A stretch of 45,416 bases of DNA from an uncultured Candidatus Berkelbacteria bacterium (GCA_903954185.1 CAJBMM010000039.1:1-45416); one strand, 5' to 3'. Counted from the first letter of the stretch, positions 7,680 through 15,660 are shown. Numbers and translations: made by a program. The notes: a model not told the origin generated them from the sequence alone.

Positions 7680-7812
7680 ATCGTAGAACAGACTTTCTTT
7701 CCCTCCGTAGCTTTACGCGTAGGATGGGAGTCAGGCTAGAACCAAGCTGAAGCTTGTACTACGGGGTAAACCCGGAGAACAGGCTTTAGTCTGGCTTGAA
7801 TAACTAGTTAAA
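7680..7812. repeat. Dispersed palindromic repeats, second cluster
   Basis: This contains the same units as 2,040-2,300 (agaacagactt, caagctgaagcttg, tactacggggtaaac, ttaaaacttgtgctc), diverged. No coding potential is seen. It separates the small membrane gene from the beta-propeller gene. Confidence 0.6.
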
Positions 7813-7863
7813 ACTTGTGCTCAAAAAAAGCTATCTAATTGTCGTTAAAAGGGCGCTACAAAC

Positions 7864-7891
7864 CAATCGCCTCAGGGGTATGAGGCGATTG
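7864..7891. terminator. Perfect 11-bp stem-loop downstream of the beta-propeller gene
   Basis: CAATCGCCTCA and its reverse complement flank a six-base loop. On the minus strand it follows the propeller gene stop (7919) by 28 bp. There is no clean T-tract, so it may be a terminator or an mRNA-stabilising hairpin. Confidence 0.5.
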
Positions 7892-7918
7892 CCCACCATT
7901 CATATATTTGTTATTTCA

Positions 7919-8902
7919 CTATTGTTTTTGTGGCATTACATCACTTGTTTTGTAAACCATAATATATTTATCATCGGTGAATTTTGCTACCCCTGGGTCT
8001 GCGGTTAATGCCCCTGAATCAAATCGATTGCCTGTTCTTGTAAAATTTTTGCCATCGGCAGAAGATGATATTTCTATGCCGCCGGTAAATAAATAATACA
8101 GATCATTTTCATAAACCACGTTAGGGATGGCCCCACCCGTAAAAGCAACACCCTCATAAGTAAAATTTAAACCATCTATAGATGTTGCCGAAAGTACTTT
8201 TTGATCGTCTGTTCCAACATACATGCGCCAATCATCATTTACATTAATGACATCTGGATCAAAAATACCTCGATATTTAAACCTTACACCATCTTCTTCT
8301 GTAAAATTTAATCCATCATCAGAAATAGCAGAATAGATAGCATTATTGCTTAAACTGCCGCTGCGGGTTGCGTTAATATCTAAATAATATAATCTAGTTC
8401 TTCCATCTGGCAATACAAACGGGCAAGGATCTACCGCCACCTTTTCGCCCAACCCTTTAATAGCAACAATAGATCTCTCGCCCCATGTTGCCCCACCGTC
8501 AGCCGATTGAATGTGACCAATTTGTTCTGGTTTATCATCTACCGTTACATCTACAAAATATACATGTAACACGCCATTGTTATTGATAACATCGGGCACG
8601 CTTGCATGCTCTGCAATAATCTTTTTTGAATCTACCCAACTTGTTAGCGTTGTGCCCGTAGCATACGAAACCTTATCTTTATACGGCCCCTGATCCATTG
8701 TTGACCATTTATATTCGTTAGGATCTTTGCCCTTATCTGCAGATTTTGTCGGCTGATCTGTTGTATTTAATGCAGATGAAGATTTATCTTGTTTTGTAGC
8801 ACCCAGCAAAAAGTAAATCCCGCCAAATACAATAATTATGGCCAAAATTGACAAAATTATCCACGGCAACACCGTGTGTTTTACTTGATTATTTTCGTCC
8901 AT
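7919..8902 (-). CDS. Membrane-anchored beta-propeller with Asp-boxes
   Basis: A 327-residue protein starting at ATG 8902 behind TTGGAGGG. It has one N-terminal membrane helix (WIILSILAIIIVFGGIYFLL), a Ser/Thr/Lys linker, then an extracellular domain with at least four Asp-box-like repeats (SADGGATWG, SDDGLNF, SIDGLNF, SADGKNF) and the segments FDPDVINVNDDWRMY and ADPGVAKF. This pattern is that of sialidase/GH43-like five- or six-bladed propellers. A complete sialidase triad with its Arg residues is not evident, so enzymatic activity is uncertain; carbohydrate binding on the cell surface is a reasonable inference. Confidence 0.75.
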   Translation of the reverse strand: MDENNQVKHTVLPWIILSILAIIIVFGGIYFLLGATKQDKSSSALNTTDQPTKSADKGKDPNEYKWSTMDQGPYKDKVSYATGTTLTSWVDSKKIIAEHASVPDVINNNGVLHVYFVDVTVDDKPEQIGHIQSADGGATWGERSIVAIKGLGEKVAVDPCPFVLPDGRTRLYYLDINATRSGSLSNNAIYSAISDDGLNFTEEDGVRFKYRGIFDPDVINVNDDWRMYVGTDDQKVLSATSIDGLNFTYEGVAFTGGAIPNVVYENDLYYLFTGGIEISSSADGKNFTRTGNRFDSGALTADPGVAKFTDDKYIMVYKTSDVMPQKQ

Positions 8903-9021
8903 TTTCCCTCCAAATTTCATATTAACACTGGGGCAATGCGCGCGCAACTTAAATTGGGCCGAGACGGCGCATACTGCGCGTTCGAAAAGATATGAATACT
9001 GGCTATTACGCCTTGGACACA

Positions 9022-9045
9022 AAAAAGCCACAAATGTGGCTTTTT
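9022..9045. terminator. Bidirectional Rho-independent terminator
   Basis: AAAAAGCCAC and GTGGCTTTTT form a perfect 10-bp stem with loop AAAT. It lies downstream of the DEAD-box helicase gene on the minus strand and upstream of the propeller gene. Confidence 0.85.
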
Positions 9046-9106
9046 AGTTCTTATATTCAACGATGTCCTAATATAGATTCAGGATGACAAAATAAGATAT
9101 TTTCTA

Positions 9107-10324
9107 TTAAAATGAGCGGCTAGGTACAAAGGTGTAAGCTATGCCTTGTTTGCCAGCGCGGCCAGTACGGCCAATACGATGAATATAATCATCGTAATTA
9201 TTAGGCTGATCAAAGTTAATAACATGCGAAACATTAGGAATATCTAAACCTCTAGCGGCTACATCGGTTGCACAAAGCGCACGTACCATATTACTTTTAA
9301 AAGCATTTAAGGCACGTTGGCGTTGTGATTGTGTCTTATTACCATGAATTGCTTCGGCCGATATGCCAAATTGTGCAAGTTTTTCTGATAATCTTTGAAC
9401 ACCGTGCTTGGTTTCACCAAATATTAATACTTTTTCATACTCTTCTTTTGTTAACATTTGTAGTAGTATGCCTAACTTTTGTTCTGGAGTATCATAACGC
9501 ACCACGTCTTGTTCTATGTGCGTACTGGCAACAGGGGCGCAAACCGAAACAGTTTCGTATTCATGCATCATTTTAGATACCAACTGCTCCACAGTACTAG
9601 TCATAGTAGCGCTAAAGCACAAAGTTTGACGAGCAGCAGGCAAGGCATCTACTAAAAAGTTAATATCTTTAGAAAAACCCATATCTAACATTCTATCGGC
9701 TTCATCTAATACCAAAGTATCAGTATTTTCTAATTTTAGTTCTCCTCGCTCAAATAAATCTTTTAAGCGTCCGGGTGTACCAATAACAACATGCGGATTT
9801 TTACGCAGAGTAGAAATTTGGCGAAACATATTGGCGCCGCCAACTACCACCGCGGAATACAAACGCATGTCGCGCGTAAATGCTCTGTATTCGTCGTCAA
9901 TTTGAGTAGCAAGTTCTCTAGTAGGCACAATAATTAGTGCAGTAGATGTCGCAGGGTTTTTGTTGATTTTTTCGATAATTGGCAATAAAAATGCCGCGGT
10001 TTTGCCAGTACCAGTGTTAGCTAGCCCAAGCAAGTTTTTGCCATCCATAATAGATTGGATTGCCTGATCTTGAATTGGGGTTGGAGTAATGTAATTGTGA
10101 TTTTCTATATTGCGGGTTAAAAGCCCTACAAAATGAAAATCTCTAAATCTGTGAGTTGGCACATATTCGGCCTGCTCGGCAATTACGGTTGCACGATTAA
10201 TAAACTTATCAGGATTTATGTATGTCCCTTTAAATCTTGCTCTGCCGCCCATGCTTGGACGACGATTGTTTCCAGAGAACCTGGAATTTTGGGGTCTGGC
10301 CCCACGAAAATTTGAGTAACTCAA
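9107..10324 (-). CDS. DEAD-box ATP-dependent RNA helicase
   Basis: A 405-residue RNA helicase of the DEAD-box family (RhlE/CsdA-like core without a long C-terminal extension). An Arg/Gly/Asn-rich N-terminus precedes the core. Motifs seen: Q-motif region TPTPIQDQAI (80-89), motif I NTGTGKT (103-109), PTRELA, motif II VLDEAD (near 207), motif III SAT, ATDVAARGLDIP and motif VI HRIGRTGRAG close to the C-terminus. The start is TTG 10324, six bases after AAGAAAGG; no ATG is nearby. It is likely involved in RNA remodelling at low temperature or in ribosome assembly (family knowledge). A dyad at 10,514-10,534 lies in its promoter region. Confidence 0.93.
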   Translation of the reverse strand: MSYSNFRGARPQNSRFSGNNRRPSMGGRARFKGTYINPDKFINRATVIAEQAEYVPTHRFRDFHFVGLLTRNIENHNYITPTPIQDQAIQSIMDGKNLLGLANTGTGKTAAFLLPIIEKINKNPATSTALIIVPTRELATQIDDEYRAFTRDMRLYSAVVVGGANMFRQISTLRKNPHVVIGTPGRLKDLFERGELKLENTDTLVLDEADRMLDMGFSKDINFLVDALPAARQTLCFSATMTSTVEQLVSKMMHEYETVSVCAPVASTHIEQDVVRYDTPEQKLGILLQMLTKEEYEKVLIFGETKHGVQRLSEKLAQFGISAEAIHGNKTQSQRQRALNAFKSNMVRALCATDVAARGLDIPNVSHVINFDQPNNYDDYIHRIGRTGRAGKQGIAYTFVPSRSF

Positions 10325-10588
10325 CTAATACCTTTCTTTTGGCTTTCTAAGGCATCCGCTAACAATTGTCATTTCGAGTACGGCGAGAAATCCCGTCGCA
10401 TTTAAAAAAACGCCTGCGAATACCAATTTATTATCTCTTGCGTTCGAACAACGAGATAATCTTTTCCAAAAGCACTCGGTATTCATGAAGTTTTACATTT
10501 TTAGTTCAACTTCTTGTTCAAATTGCTTGAACAATAACACAATGTATTAATAATAGCATACTTTGATAATTATGTCAACTATTATTAA
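10325..10588. other. Divergent control region with dyads
   Basis: About 365 bp separate the divergent DEAD-box gene and the 10,692 gene. It holds a REP-like piece (gtcatttcgag, 10,368-10,378, related to 11,428 and 44,810), a hairpin ATTATCTC/GAGATAAT (about 10,430-10,457), and a perfect dyad TTGTTCAA-attgc-TTGAACAA (10,514-10,534) that looks like a repressor operator. No gene was found. Confidence 0.6.
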
Positions 10589-10617
10589 TTGACTATTTTG
10601 TTATTTTATTGTAATAT
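10589..10617 (+). promoter_or_regulatory. Promoter of the 10,692 gene
   Basis: TTGACT (10,589-10,594) and TAATAT (10,612-10,617) are spaced by exactly 17 bp, followed by a leader of about 70 nt. Confidence 0.7.
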
Positions 10618-10691
10618 ATGCCTTAACCGCACTTTTAAAAATCACCTTCGGTCTCGCTAGGTCTCACCGCGCTATGGAGGCGCAAAATATT

Positions 10692-11189
10692 ATGAAGCAT
10701 CTGACCTCTATCGCACCGCTCGTTATCGGCATCCTGTTGGGAGTAATATGGGGGACGTTAAATTCCGCCTCCCATACGAATCCGCTCACGGCAGAGCAAG
10801 CCGCATTGGCCAAGCAATACATGGCGCTCACTGAAAGCGCAAAGGAAGTGTTGATGGCAAAGAGCCTCGTTGACGAAACGATCGCTCTCGATGAAAGTGC
10901 CAATAAAAACAAAGTCGTTTCTGCGGTTGCCGACATGCTCATCCACGAGGGTGCCACTTGGGCGCCAGACCCAAAGCACCCTACCATCATTATCTCATCA
11001 GGAAAACCAGGCGGTGCGTGTCTGGAAATCAGGTGGCTAGGGATGCCATTCATCCTCAATGCCGAAGTTACAGATGCGCGCTTGACGCACTTTGTACATG
11101 CCACAACACGTAACATTGGCATGTACAAGAAAGAGCAAGCGATGCGAAACGCAGCTCAAGAACGCCTAGACAGAATCTTGCCTTTCTGA
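10692..11189 (+). CDS. Membrane-anchored protein of unknown function
   Basis: A 165-residue protein with an N-terminal signal anchor (MKHLTSIAPLVIGILLGVIWGTLNSA) and a soluble, probably extracytoplasmic, alpha/beta domain: a helical stretch around LTAEQAALAKQYMALTESAKEVLMAKSLV, then a domain containing GGACLEIRWLGMPFILNAEVTDARLTHF. I do not recognise the family. ATG 10,692 is preferred because GGAGG lies 11 bases upstream, inside a slightly longer frame from ATG 10,674. Base composition is clearly less A+T-rich than in the flanking host genes. The gene has its own promoter and a strong stem-loop after the stop, so it looks like an acquired single-gene unit. Confidence 0.7.
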   Translation: MKHLTSIAPLVIGILLGVIWGTLNSASHTNPLTAEQAALAKQYMALTESAKEVLMAKSLVDETIALDESANKNKVVSAVADMLIHEGATWAPDPKHPTIIISSGKPGGACLEIRWLGMPFILNAEVTDARLTHFVHATTRNIGMYKKEQAMRNAAQERLDRILPF

Positions 11190-11193
11190 TTCG

Positions 11194-11218
11194 GTGGCGG
11201 CCACACGGCCGCCGCCCC
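11194..11218 (+). terminator. G+C-rich stem-loop after the 10,692 gene
   Basis: GGTGGCGGCC and GGCCGCCGCC pair around the loop ACAC, six bases after the stop. No T-tract follows, so termination is likely but not certain. Confidence 0.6.
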
Positions 11219-11537
11219 ATCCCAGAGTTCATTTAACCTCACCCTAACCCTCTCCTTAAACGAGAGGGAATCCGTCAAATGAATTGTGGAGATGAATAAG
11301 GGTTGCGTGCCCCCGTCTCGCCGAAGGTTCGCAGAGGCAGACAAAGCTTTTGCATAGGAGGGTGGAGATCAAATAAAGACCAATAATTGGTCTTTTTTAG
11401 TATAAATACATGTAAACAATACCTTTATATGTCATTCCCGTGGAAACGGGAATCTATATAATTAATTATAGCTATAGATCCCTGCCTGCGCAGGGATGAC
11501 AAATAATAAATGGGATTACATATTATTTTGGTATGTT
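11219..11537. repeat. Repeat-filled intergenic region with a terminator
   Basis: No gene. It holds a cccgtctcgccgaaggttcg repeat (about 11,311-11,362, related to 2,225-2,275); a strong bidirectional terminator AAAGACCAA/TTGGTCTTTTTT (11,375-11,398) that serves both the 10,692 gene and the convergent DUF1801 gene; and a 75-bp MITE-like unit (11,428-11,502) made of two hairpins, starting tgtcattcccgtgg and ending cagggatgaca as inverted ends. Half-units of the last family recur at 9,064, 10,368 and 44,809. Confidence 0.75.
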
Positions 11538-11876
11538 CTAAATATCAGCTAAGCGGCTTTTTATTATCTCTTTTATCAATTCATCGGGAATTGGGTTATC
11601 AAGCGTGAATTGAATAGTACCTTTGGCTAATTTATATCCTTTTAACTTATCTTTTAGCTGGGCAATTGGCCCAGAAGTTGGAAACAAACTTAAATGGCCT
11701 TTAAATGCAGCAAAACCAAGCAAATACTTGCCGTTAAATTTAAAGCCAGGAATTCCATAGCTAATACATTCTTCTGCATTTGGCACTTCCTCGCGTACAA
11801 TTTGACGTATGTGCTCTAAGGCGTTTCGCTCTTGTTCGGTTAGATTATGCAAATATTCATCAATTTTGTTCATCAA
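11538..11876 (-). CDS. DUF1801 (YdhG-like) protein
   Basis: A 112-residue cytoplasmic protein of the DUF1801/YdhG family. Typical features are IDEYLHNLTEQERNALEHIRQIVREEVPNAEECISYGIPGF at the N-terminus, with the conserved E..SYG.P.F, then GKYLLGFAAFKGHLSLFP and a C-terminal KGTIQFTLDNPIPDELIKEII segment. Members have been linked to iron handling in Bacillus, but the general function is uncertain. Length is normal for the family. Either of the two adjacent ATG codons could start it. It is a single gene convergent with the acquired unit at 10,692. Confidence 0.85.
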   Translation of the reverse strand: MMNKIDEYLHNLTEQERNALEHIRQIVREEVPNAEECISYGIPGFKFNGKYLLGFAAFKGHLSLFPTSGPIAQLKDKLKGYKLAKGTIQFTLDNPIPDELIKEIIKSRLADI

Positions 11877-11936
11877 ATTATATTATCACAATACTTTTTA
11901 ATCGGATATACACATTTTCGTCAGATTATCCCCTCC

Positions 11937-11965
11937 TTTGCAAGGAGGGGTTAGGGGTGGTACAA
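11937..11965. repeat. Dispersed 29-bp repeat, copy 2
   Basis: Identical over 29 bases to 2,741-2,769. Here the left side extends the dyad (cccctcctttgcaaggagggg), so the full element is a hairpin. Confidence 0.8.
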
Positions 11966-11998
11966 CAATTTCAAATTAATAATTGAATCGATATGCGG

Positions 11999-12027
11999 TT
12001 GACTACGGCTTATCTATAAAGTATTAA
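11999..12027 (+). promoter_or_regulatory. Promoter of the frame-interrupted gene at 12,058
   Basis: TTGACT (11,999-12,004) and TATTAA (12,022-12,027) with 17-bp spacing, followed by AGGAGGTG (12,046-12,053). Confidence 0.65.
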
Positions 12028-12057
12028 TAAACTACGATGTGTCTCAGGAGGTGTTCC

Positions 12058-12391
12058 ATGATGGAGAGCCAAATGCCGTTCGCTGAATATCGCCGGTTGC
12101 CACGCACAGACGTTTGGGGCAATAGCTTCACAGTCCTAACCGCGGGCGGAGAAAAACGGTAGTTGGACGTTGCCAGAGGTGGTGTCGCTCGCAAGCGAAA
12201 CGGAGTACGACTGGTATAGCGGATGCTCTAGCCTGTCCATTGTGATAGGGGTTGGGCACATATCTGCCACAGAAATCACAAATGCTCTTGGCCACAGCGA
12301 TTTCACCGTTGCACACGTTACGCGTGCACAGCTGCCATTCCCTCTAACCTACAACAACTGCCGCATTCCGTGCGCACGACGCCCTATCTAG
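12058..12391 (+). pseudogene. Unknown small gene, frameshifted at an A5 run
   Basis: ATG 12,058 follows a perfect AGGAGGTG. The first frame encodes MMESQMPFAEYRRLPR and on to GGEKR, then stops at 12,160-12,162. The next frame is open from 12,140 to TAG 12,391 and encodes LPEVVSLASETEYDWYSG and so on. Dropping one A from the five at 12,152-12,156 joins them smoothly (GGENGSWTLPEVV) into one protein of about 110 residues. I do not recognise the family and see no membrane helix. The unit has its own promoter and terminator and a composition like the 10,692 unit. Either it is a recent pseudogene, a sequencing indel, or a slippage-controlled gene. Confidence 0.6.
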
Positions 12392-12417
12392 GGCGCAACA
12401 TTAGGCACATCGTCACT

Positions 12418-12455
12418 GGCCTCCGCGGCACCTGCTTCGGAGGTCAAACCTTTTT
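12418..12455 (+). terminator. Rho-independent terminator
   Basis: GGCCTCCG / CGGAGGTC (12,418-12,425, 12,438-12,445) followed by five T at 12,451-12,455. A smaller palindrome, CGCCCTATCTAGGGCG, lies at the stop codon just upstream. Confidence 0.8.
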
Positions 12456-12480
12456 AACATTGGCTGCTGCATCTCATAAA

Positions 12481-12509
12481 TGGCACATCAAATTTAAATA
12501 TGATATAAC
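12481..12509 (+). promoter_or_regulatory. Possible promoter of the retron-like unit
   Basis: A weak -35 (TGGCAC, 12,481-12,486) and a good -10 (TATAAC, 12,504-12,509) are spaced by 17 bp. Transcription would start near 12,516, giving a leader of about 190 nt before the reverse transcriptase. Confidence 0.45.
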
Positions 12510-12515
12510 AATAGT

Positions 12516-12705
12516 GATCTCGTCTAGTTATTCCAGCAAAGTTGGCTCATGTTAGCGCGTGAGTATGCTGGGCTTGCCAGTTTCTGGCGAGTAAGTTGGC
12601 GCAAGACTCAGGAGGCGAGTTACACCGGTTTCTTCGATCTGAGTAGTCGAGATCGGGGGCGGGGTTTATTTCAGACCTCGCCCCTTTACCTTAACAACAA
12701 GGGAG
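12516..12705 (+). ncRNA. Structured leader, candidate retron msr-msd RNA
   Basis: No reading frame. Several stem-loops are visible: CTTGCCAG/CTGGCGAG (about 12,574-12,592), GACTCAG...CTGAG (about 12,605-12,644), GATCT/AGATC, and a strong terminator- or attenuator-like hairpin GGGGCGGGGT/ACCTCGCCCC (12,656-12,665, 12,675-12,684) with TTT after it. It lies exactly where retrons carry their msr-msd RNA. I could not identify a convincing a1/a2 inverted repeat or the branching guanosine, so the retron RNA assignment is inference. Confidence 0.4.
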
Positions 12706-13680
12706 GTGATTGAGCTGTACGAGCGCACAATTCGGTTCCAAACGATCAAAGAGTTAGTAAGACTACTGGAGCTAGGCAGGCAGTATCGACTAGTTCTCTG
12801 GAACATGCTCCACAGCCGTGATGATGATTATTACAGTAACTGGCACATTCCCAAGAGGGATGGTGGTGAACGGACAATTCAATCGCCAACACAAGAGCTG
12901 CGCGTTGTTCAAAGGGAAATCCTTCGTCACATCCTAGATGTGCTACCGGTTTCCCCTTATGCGCACGGGTATGTTATGGGGCGTAACATCGCTACTAATG
13001 CCTCCCATCACACTCACTCGCGCTCAATGATAACCGCGGATATTCAAGATGCGTTTGGCACCACTAGCTTTGCCGCAACTTGCCATCGATGCAAACCGTG
13101 GGAGGGAGTTTCAACTTCTGCAGAACTAGGCATCAGCGATGAAATGCTGCAGGTTGTAATAGAGTTTGTAGATTATGTAGACCCAGATACAAACAGTAGG
13201 TGGCTCCCTCAGGGGGCACCTACCTCGCCTGCGGCGTTCAACTATGCCATGCGCGAGGTAGACAGACGTCTTGGGCAGCTTGCTACGAATGTCAGCGGTG
13301 CTTATTCTCGGTATGCCGACAATCTGGCATTCTCGATGCCAAGCAGGGCGATAGATCCAAAGATTGTGCGGGCTTTCTTGCGTGACATTCGAGAACCTGG
13401 GTTTATTGTAAACCCCCAGAAGACTCACATCACCTACGACGGTAACCGCCCCGAAAAGCCACTGCGCCTGCCAGGTGTCAACATCATTGAAGGTGATATA
13501 GTTCTTCCGCCGAGTACCGTTCGATTACTGCGAAGCAAGCTGTATCACGCGGGCCAATGTGGAAACTACGAGGTGCGGCACGGGATAGAGGGCTACGCCT
13601 TGCACATCTACGGCGAACTCCCATCTCAATTGCGTGGAATATTCAAGAAGGGCGCGTTACACGCGTCCCTATGCCCCTAA
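12706..13680 (+). CDS. Retron-like reverse transcriptase with YADN active site
   Basis: About 320 residues with a complete RT fold: IPKRDGGERTIQSP (48-61), LRVVQREIL, AHGYVMGRNIATNASHH with the retron-type NAxxH (Asn98-His102), DIQDAF with Asp112, LPQGAPTSP (167-175), YADN (203-206), and LPGVNI (255-260) where retron RTs have VTG. The fourth residue of the YxDD box is Asn in place of Asp, unusual and possibly impairing catalysis. The start is unclear: GGGAGG overlaps GTG 12,706, so ATT 12,709 or CTG 12,715 may be used. No effector gene is fused or clearly adjacent. Composition differs from the flanking host genes, and a stem-loop closes the unit. Confidence 0.85.
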   Translation: MIELYERTIRFQTIKELVRLLELGRQYRLVLWNMLHSRDDDYYSNWHIPKRDGGERTIQSPTQELRVVQREILRHILDVLPVSPYAHGYVMGRNIATNASHHTHSRSMITADIQDAFGTTSFAATCHRCKPWEGVSTSAELGISDEMLQVVIEFVDYVDPDTNSRWLPQGAPTSPAAFNYAMREVDRRLGQLATNVSGAYSRYADNLAFSMPSRAIDPKIVRAFLRDIREPGFIVNPQKTHITYDGNRPEKPLRLPGVNIIEGDIVLPPSTVRLLRSKLYHAGQCGNYEVRHGIEGYALHIYGELPSQLRGIFKKGALHASLCP

Positions 13681-13681
13681 A

Positions 13682-13708
13682 CCCCTGTACCCACCCGTGG
13701 TGCAGGGG
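13682..13708 (+). terminator. Stem-loop after the retron-like RT
   Basis: CCCCTG/CAGGGG with an inner CCAC/GTGG stem, starting two bases after the stop and followed by catttgttt. Confidence 0.65.
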
Positions 13709-13722
13709 CATTTGTTTATAAT

Positions 13723-14313
13723 TCACAAATTTTGGTAGTAAATTTCACGTTCTTTTATTAAACGGTTGGCTTCGGTTTTACCGTATTCGGTTAAGAATTT
13801 TGGCAAGCGAATATTTAATAAAGAATCCATAAATTTTACATTGGAGGCAGCATCAAATTTAGCCTTAGGTGAGTTTACATTTATGCCGCTTAACATATCT
13901 GCTTCCATTAGCACCCGCTCATCATCGTCTTTAATATCATATTTCTTATCATGCACGGCTACCAGGTGAATTACACGCTCTTTTTGGTCATGATTTAAAA
14001 AGTCGAATATATTATCTTTAAGCAATTCACCAATTTTTTGTGCACCTATTTCCATATGTGCTTTTTTAGCACTCCCGATTTTCTCTGCAGTCATCACTTC
14101 CCCATCGGCAAAAATACCAGCATAACCCCAATCGTGTGCATAAGTTGCAATTATAAGCACGTCTTTATCTAAATTAAGCTTTGGAGTGTGCTCAAATATC
14201 TTTTTTAGCCAATCTACAGCCTCTAGCGTATGAATAGCATCAAAACCACCGCGCGATTTTTCTAAATCTGGCAATATTTTTTCTTTTAAGAATGATTCAA
14301 CATTATTATTCAT
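13723..14313 (-). CDS. HD-domain phosphohydrolase
   Basis: A 196-residue cytoplasmic protein with an HD-type metal-dependent phosphohydrolase fold. The visible ligands are His in FDAIHTLEAVDWLKKIF, the HD dyad in IIATYAHDWGYAG, His in HMEIGAQ and the VAVHDKKYDIKDDDERVLMEADMLSG segment with its conserved Asp. The order H...HD...H...D fits the family. The substrate (nucleotide or phosphoester) is unknown. It is a single gene on the minus strand, divergent from the transglutaminase-like gene, with no clear Shine-Dalgarno sequence. Confidence 0.85.
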   Translation of the reverse strand: MNNNVESFLKEKILPDLEKSRGGFDAIHTLEAVDWLKKIFEHTPKLNLDKDVLIIATYAHDWGYAGIFADGEVMTAEKIGSAKKAHMEIGAQKIGELLKDNIFDFLNHDQKERVIHLVAVHDKKYDIKDDDERVLMEADMLSGINVNSPKAKFDAASNVKFMDSLLNIRLPKFLTEYGKTEANRLIKEREIYYQNL

Positions 14314-14404
14314 AAAGATACTGTAACAAAATTTCGTTCAATTGACACATTATATTATGTTATTACGCATTGACAGTGCATCTAAAGACTTTTAGTCTTA
14401 ATAT

Positions 14405-15268
14405 ATGGATGAACACAAATATGGCGAAGAAAATTTATCATTCGAAGAATCGCTGCAAAAATTAGATGAGATTTCTGATGCTGACACAGATCCTAAGGTA
14501 GCATCTGAATTTGTGACAGAAAGAGTAAAATCTTTAACCGAAAAATCGGTTCGTCATGATATATCGGCAATGACGGGCACTAGGCACGAGGGTTGGATAC
14601 ATCCAGACTCCGAAGTACGTCGGACTTTTATTGTTGACCCTGTAAATATTAATGATGATCAGGCATATACGGTTTTGATTGATGTGCTTAAGCAAATGAA
14701 AGCAGCTGGCTGGAAGGAGCGTGGTATGAGGGCCACATTAATGCCCGCAATTCAGCATGCTATTGGAACTTATTTTGGCAATCACTACGCCACGGAACAT
14801 ACGGAAATGCAAAACAGAGAATTTTATATTGACCATGTTAGTGTTGATTCTGCTAATGTATCGTTATCTGAGTTAAGAGGCAAAGGTTTTGCTGTTTGCG
14901 CGGAAAAAGCTGCGCTTGCCCAAAATATGTTAGCTTTTGCTGGAATGCAAACAGAACTTATTCTTTCTAACTGTCAGCTAATTCCCGGTAGCGAAAAAGA
15001 GCTACACACATATAACATTATCTCATCTGATGGTAGTAAGCACGCACTCTATGATCCAACTAACCCAATATTTTTGAATGATGAAAATGGAAAGTTGTTA
15101 AGCACGCAACCGTCTATTCACCCATTAACCGATGAACAATACCAATCCCTTATAAGAGGCGAATCGGTTACAGTTAAACATCAATCATATAAAAAATCTG
15201 GTGATAAATGGGAGTTAGAATCTGAGCATGATAGTATCTATGCCGGCCCAAGAAACACGGGCGCATGA
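14405..15268 (+). CDS. Transglutaminase-like cysteine protease-fold protein
   Basis: A 287-residue protein without membrane segments. The C-terminal half shows the Cys-His-Asp order of transglutaminase-like folds: GFAVCAEKAALAQNMLAFAGM (Cys near residue 169), HTYNII (His near 201) and ALYDPTNP (Asp near 217). The N-terminal half is helical and acidic (YGEENLSFEESLQKLDEISDADTDPK) and carries a GTRHEGWIHPDSEVRRTF segment. The resemblance is motif-level only; protein cross-linking or deamidation is possible. No good ribosome binding site precedes ATG 14,405. Single gene. Confidence 0.65.
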   Translation: MDEHKYGEENLSFEESLQKLDEISDADTDPKVASEFVTERVKSLTEKSVRHDISAMTGTRHEGWIHPDSEVRRTFIVDPVNINDDQAYTVLIDVLKQMKAAGWKERGMRATLMPAIQHAIGTYFGNHYATEHTEMQNREFYIDHVSVDSANVSLSELRGKGFAVCAEKAALAQNMLAFAGMQTELILSNCQLIPGSEKELHTYNIISSDGSKHALYDPTNPIFLNDENGKLLSTQPSIHPLTDEQYQSLIRGESVTVKHQSYKKSGDKWELESEHDSIYAGPRNTGA

Positions 15269-15381
15269 ATTTGCTGATTTTTGATTTTGTTAGAAATGCC
15301 CGCGACGAAACGCTTAGCGTTTCAACTGCGCCGCTTAGTGATACAAAACTTACAGCCAGCACCAGATTTTAGATGAGATAC
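15269..15381. other. Convergent intergenic region with a palindrome
   Basis: GAAACGCT-t-AGCGTTTC (15,307-15,323) lies between two convergent genes and may act in transcript end formation. Confidence 0.5.
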
Positions 15382-15660
15382 TTATTCGGCTAATTGGTCT
15401 AAAAATTCTCCCAACCCATCCCTAATCATTGCCCTAAGCGTAACCTTGCCCTTAGTAGTTTTAAAATATGTTTCTCTCCTTATGGCATCGGTTTTAGAAC
15501 GGTGCCCCTCAAAATATAATAGTTTAAACGGTGCCCGATTAGCTGTCGATTTATTTCCTTTATGATTATGTTGATATAACCGTGTTTTTAGATCGTTACT
15601 AGAGCCAATATAAAATTGTTTATCTTTTAAGCTAATTAAAACATATACAAACCAATACAT
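15382..15660 (-). CDS. GIY-YIG endonuclease domain protein
   Basis: A 92-residue single-domain GIY-YIG protein (UvrC N-terminal/UPF0213-like). Seen: FVYVLISLKDKQFYIGSSNDLKTRLYQHNHKG, with the YVL...YIG pair and the Arg that follows, then LLYFEGHRSKTDAIRRETYFKTTKGK with the catalytic Glu of the ExxxK/ETYFK segment. ATG 15,660 is chosen because the domain begins there; a longer frame from a TTG adds nine residues. Such proteins are common in CPR genomes and may act in DNA repair or be mobile; no partner gene is next to it. Confidence 0.9.
   Translation of the reverse strand: MYWFVYVLISLKDKQFYIGSSNDLKTRLYQHNHKGNKSTANRAPFKLLYFEGHRSKTDAIRRETYFKTTKGKVTLRAMIRDGLGEFLDQLAE

Noticed and set aside
10664-11128. 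154-codon frame antisense to the 10,692 gene
   Set aside because: Shadow of a gene that has its own promoter, ribosome binding site, signal anchor and terminator; Ser/Ala/Cys-rich composition typical of antisense frames.
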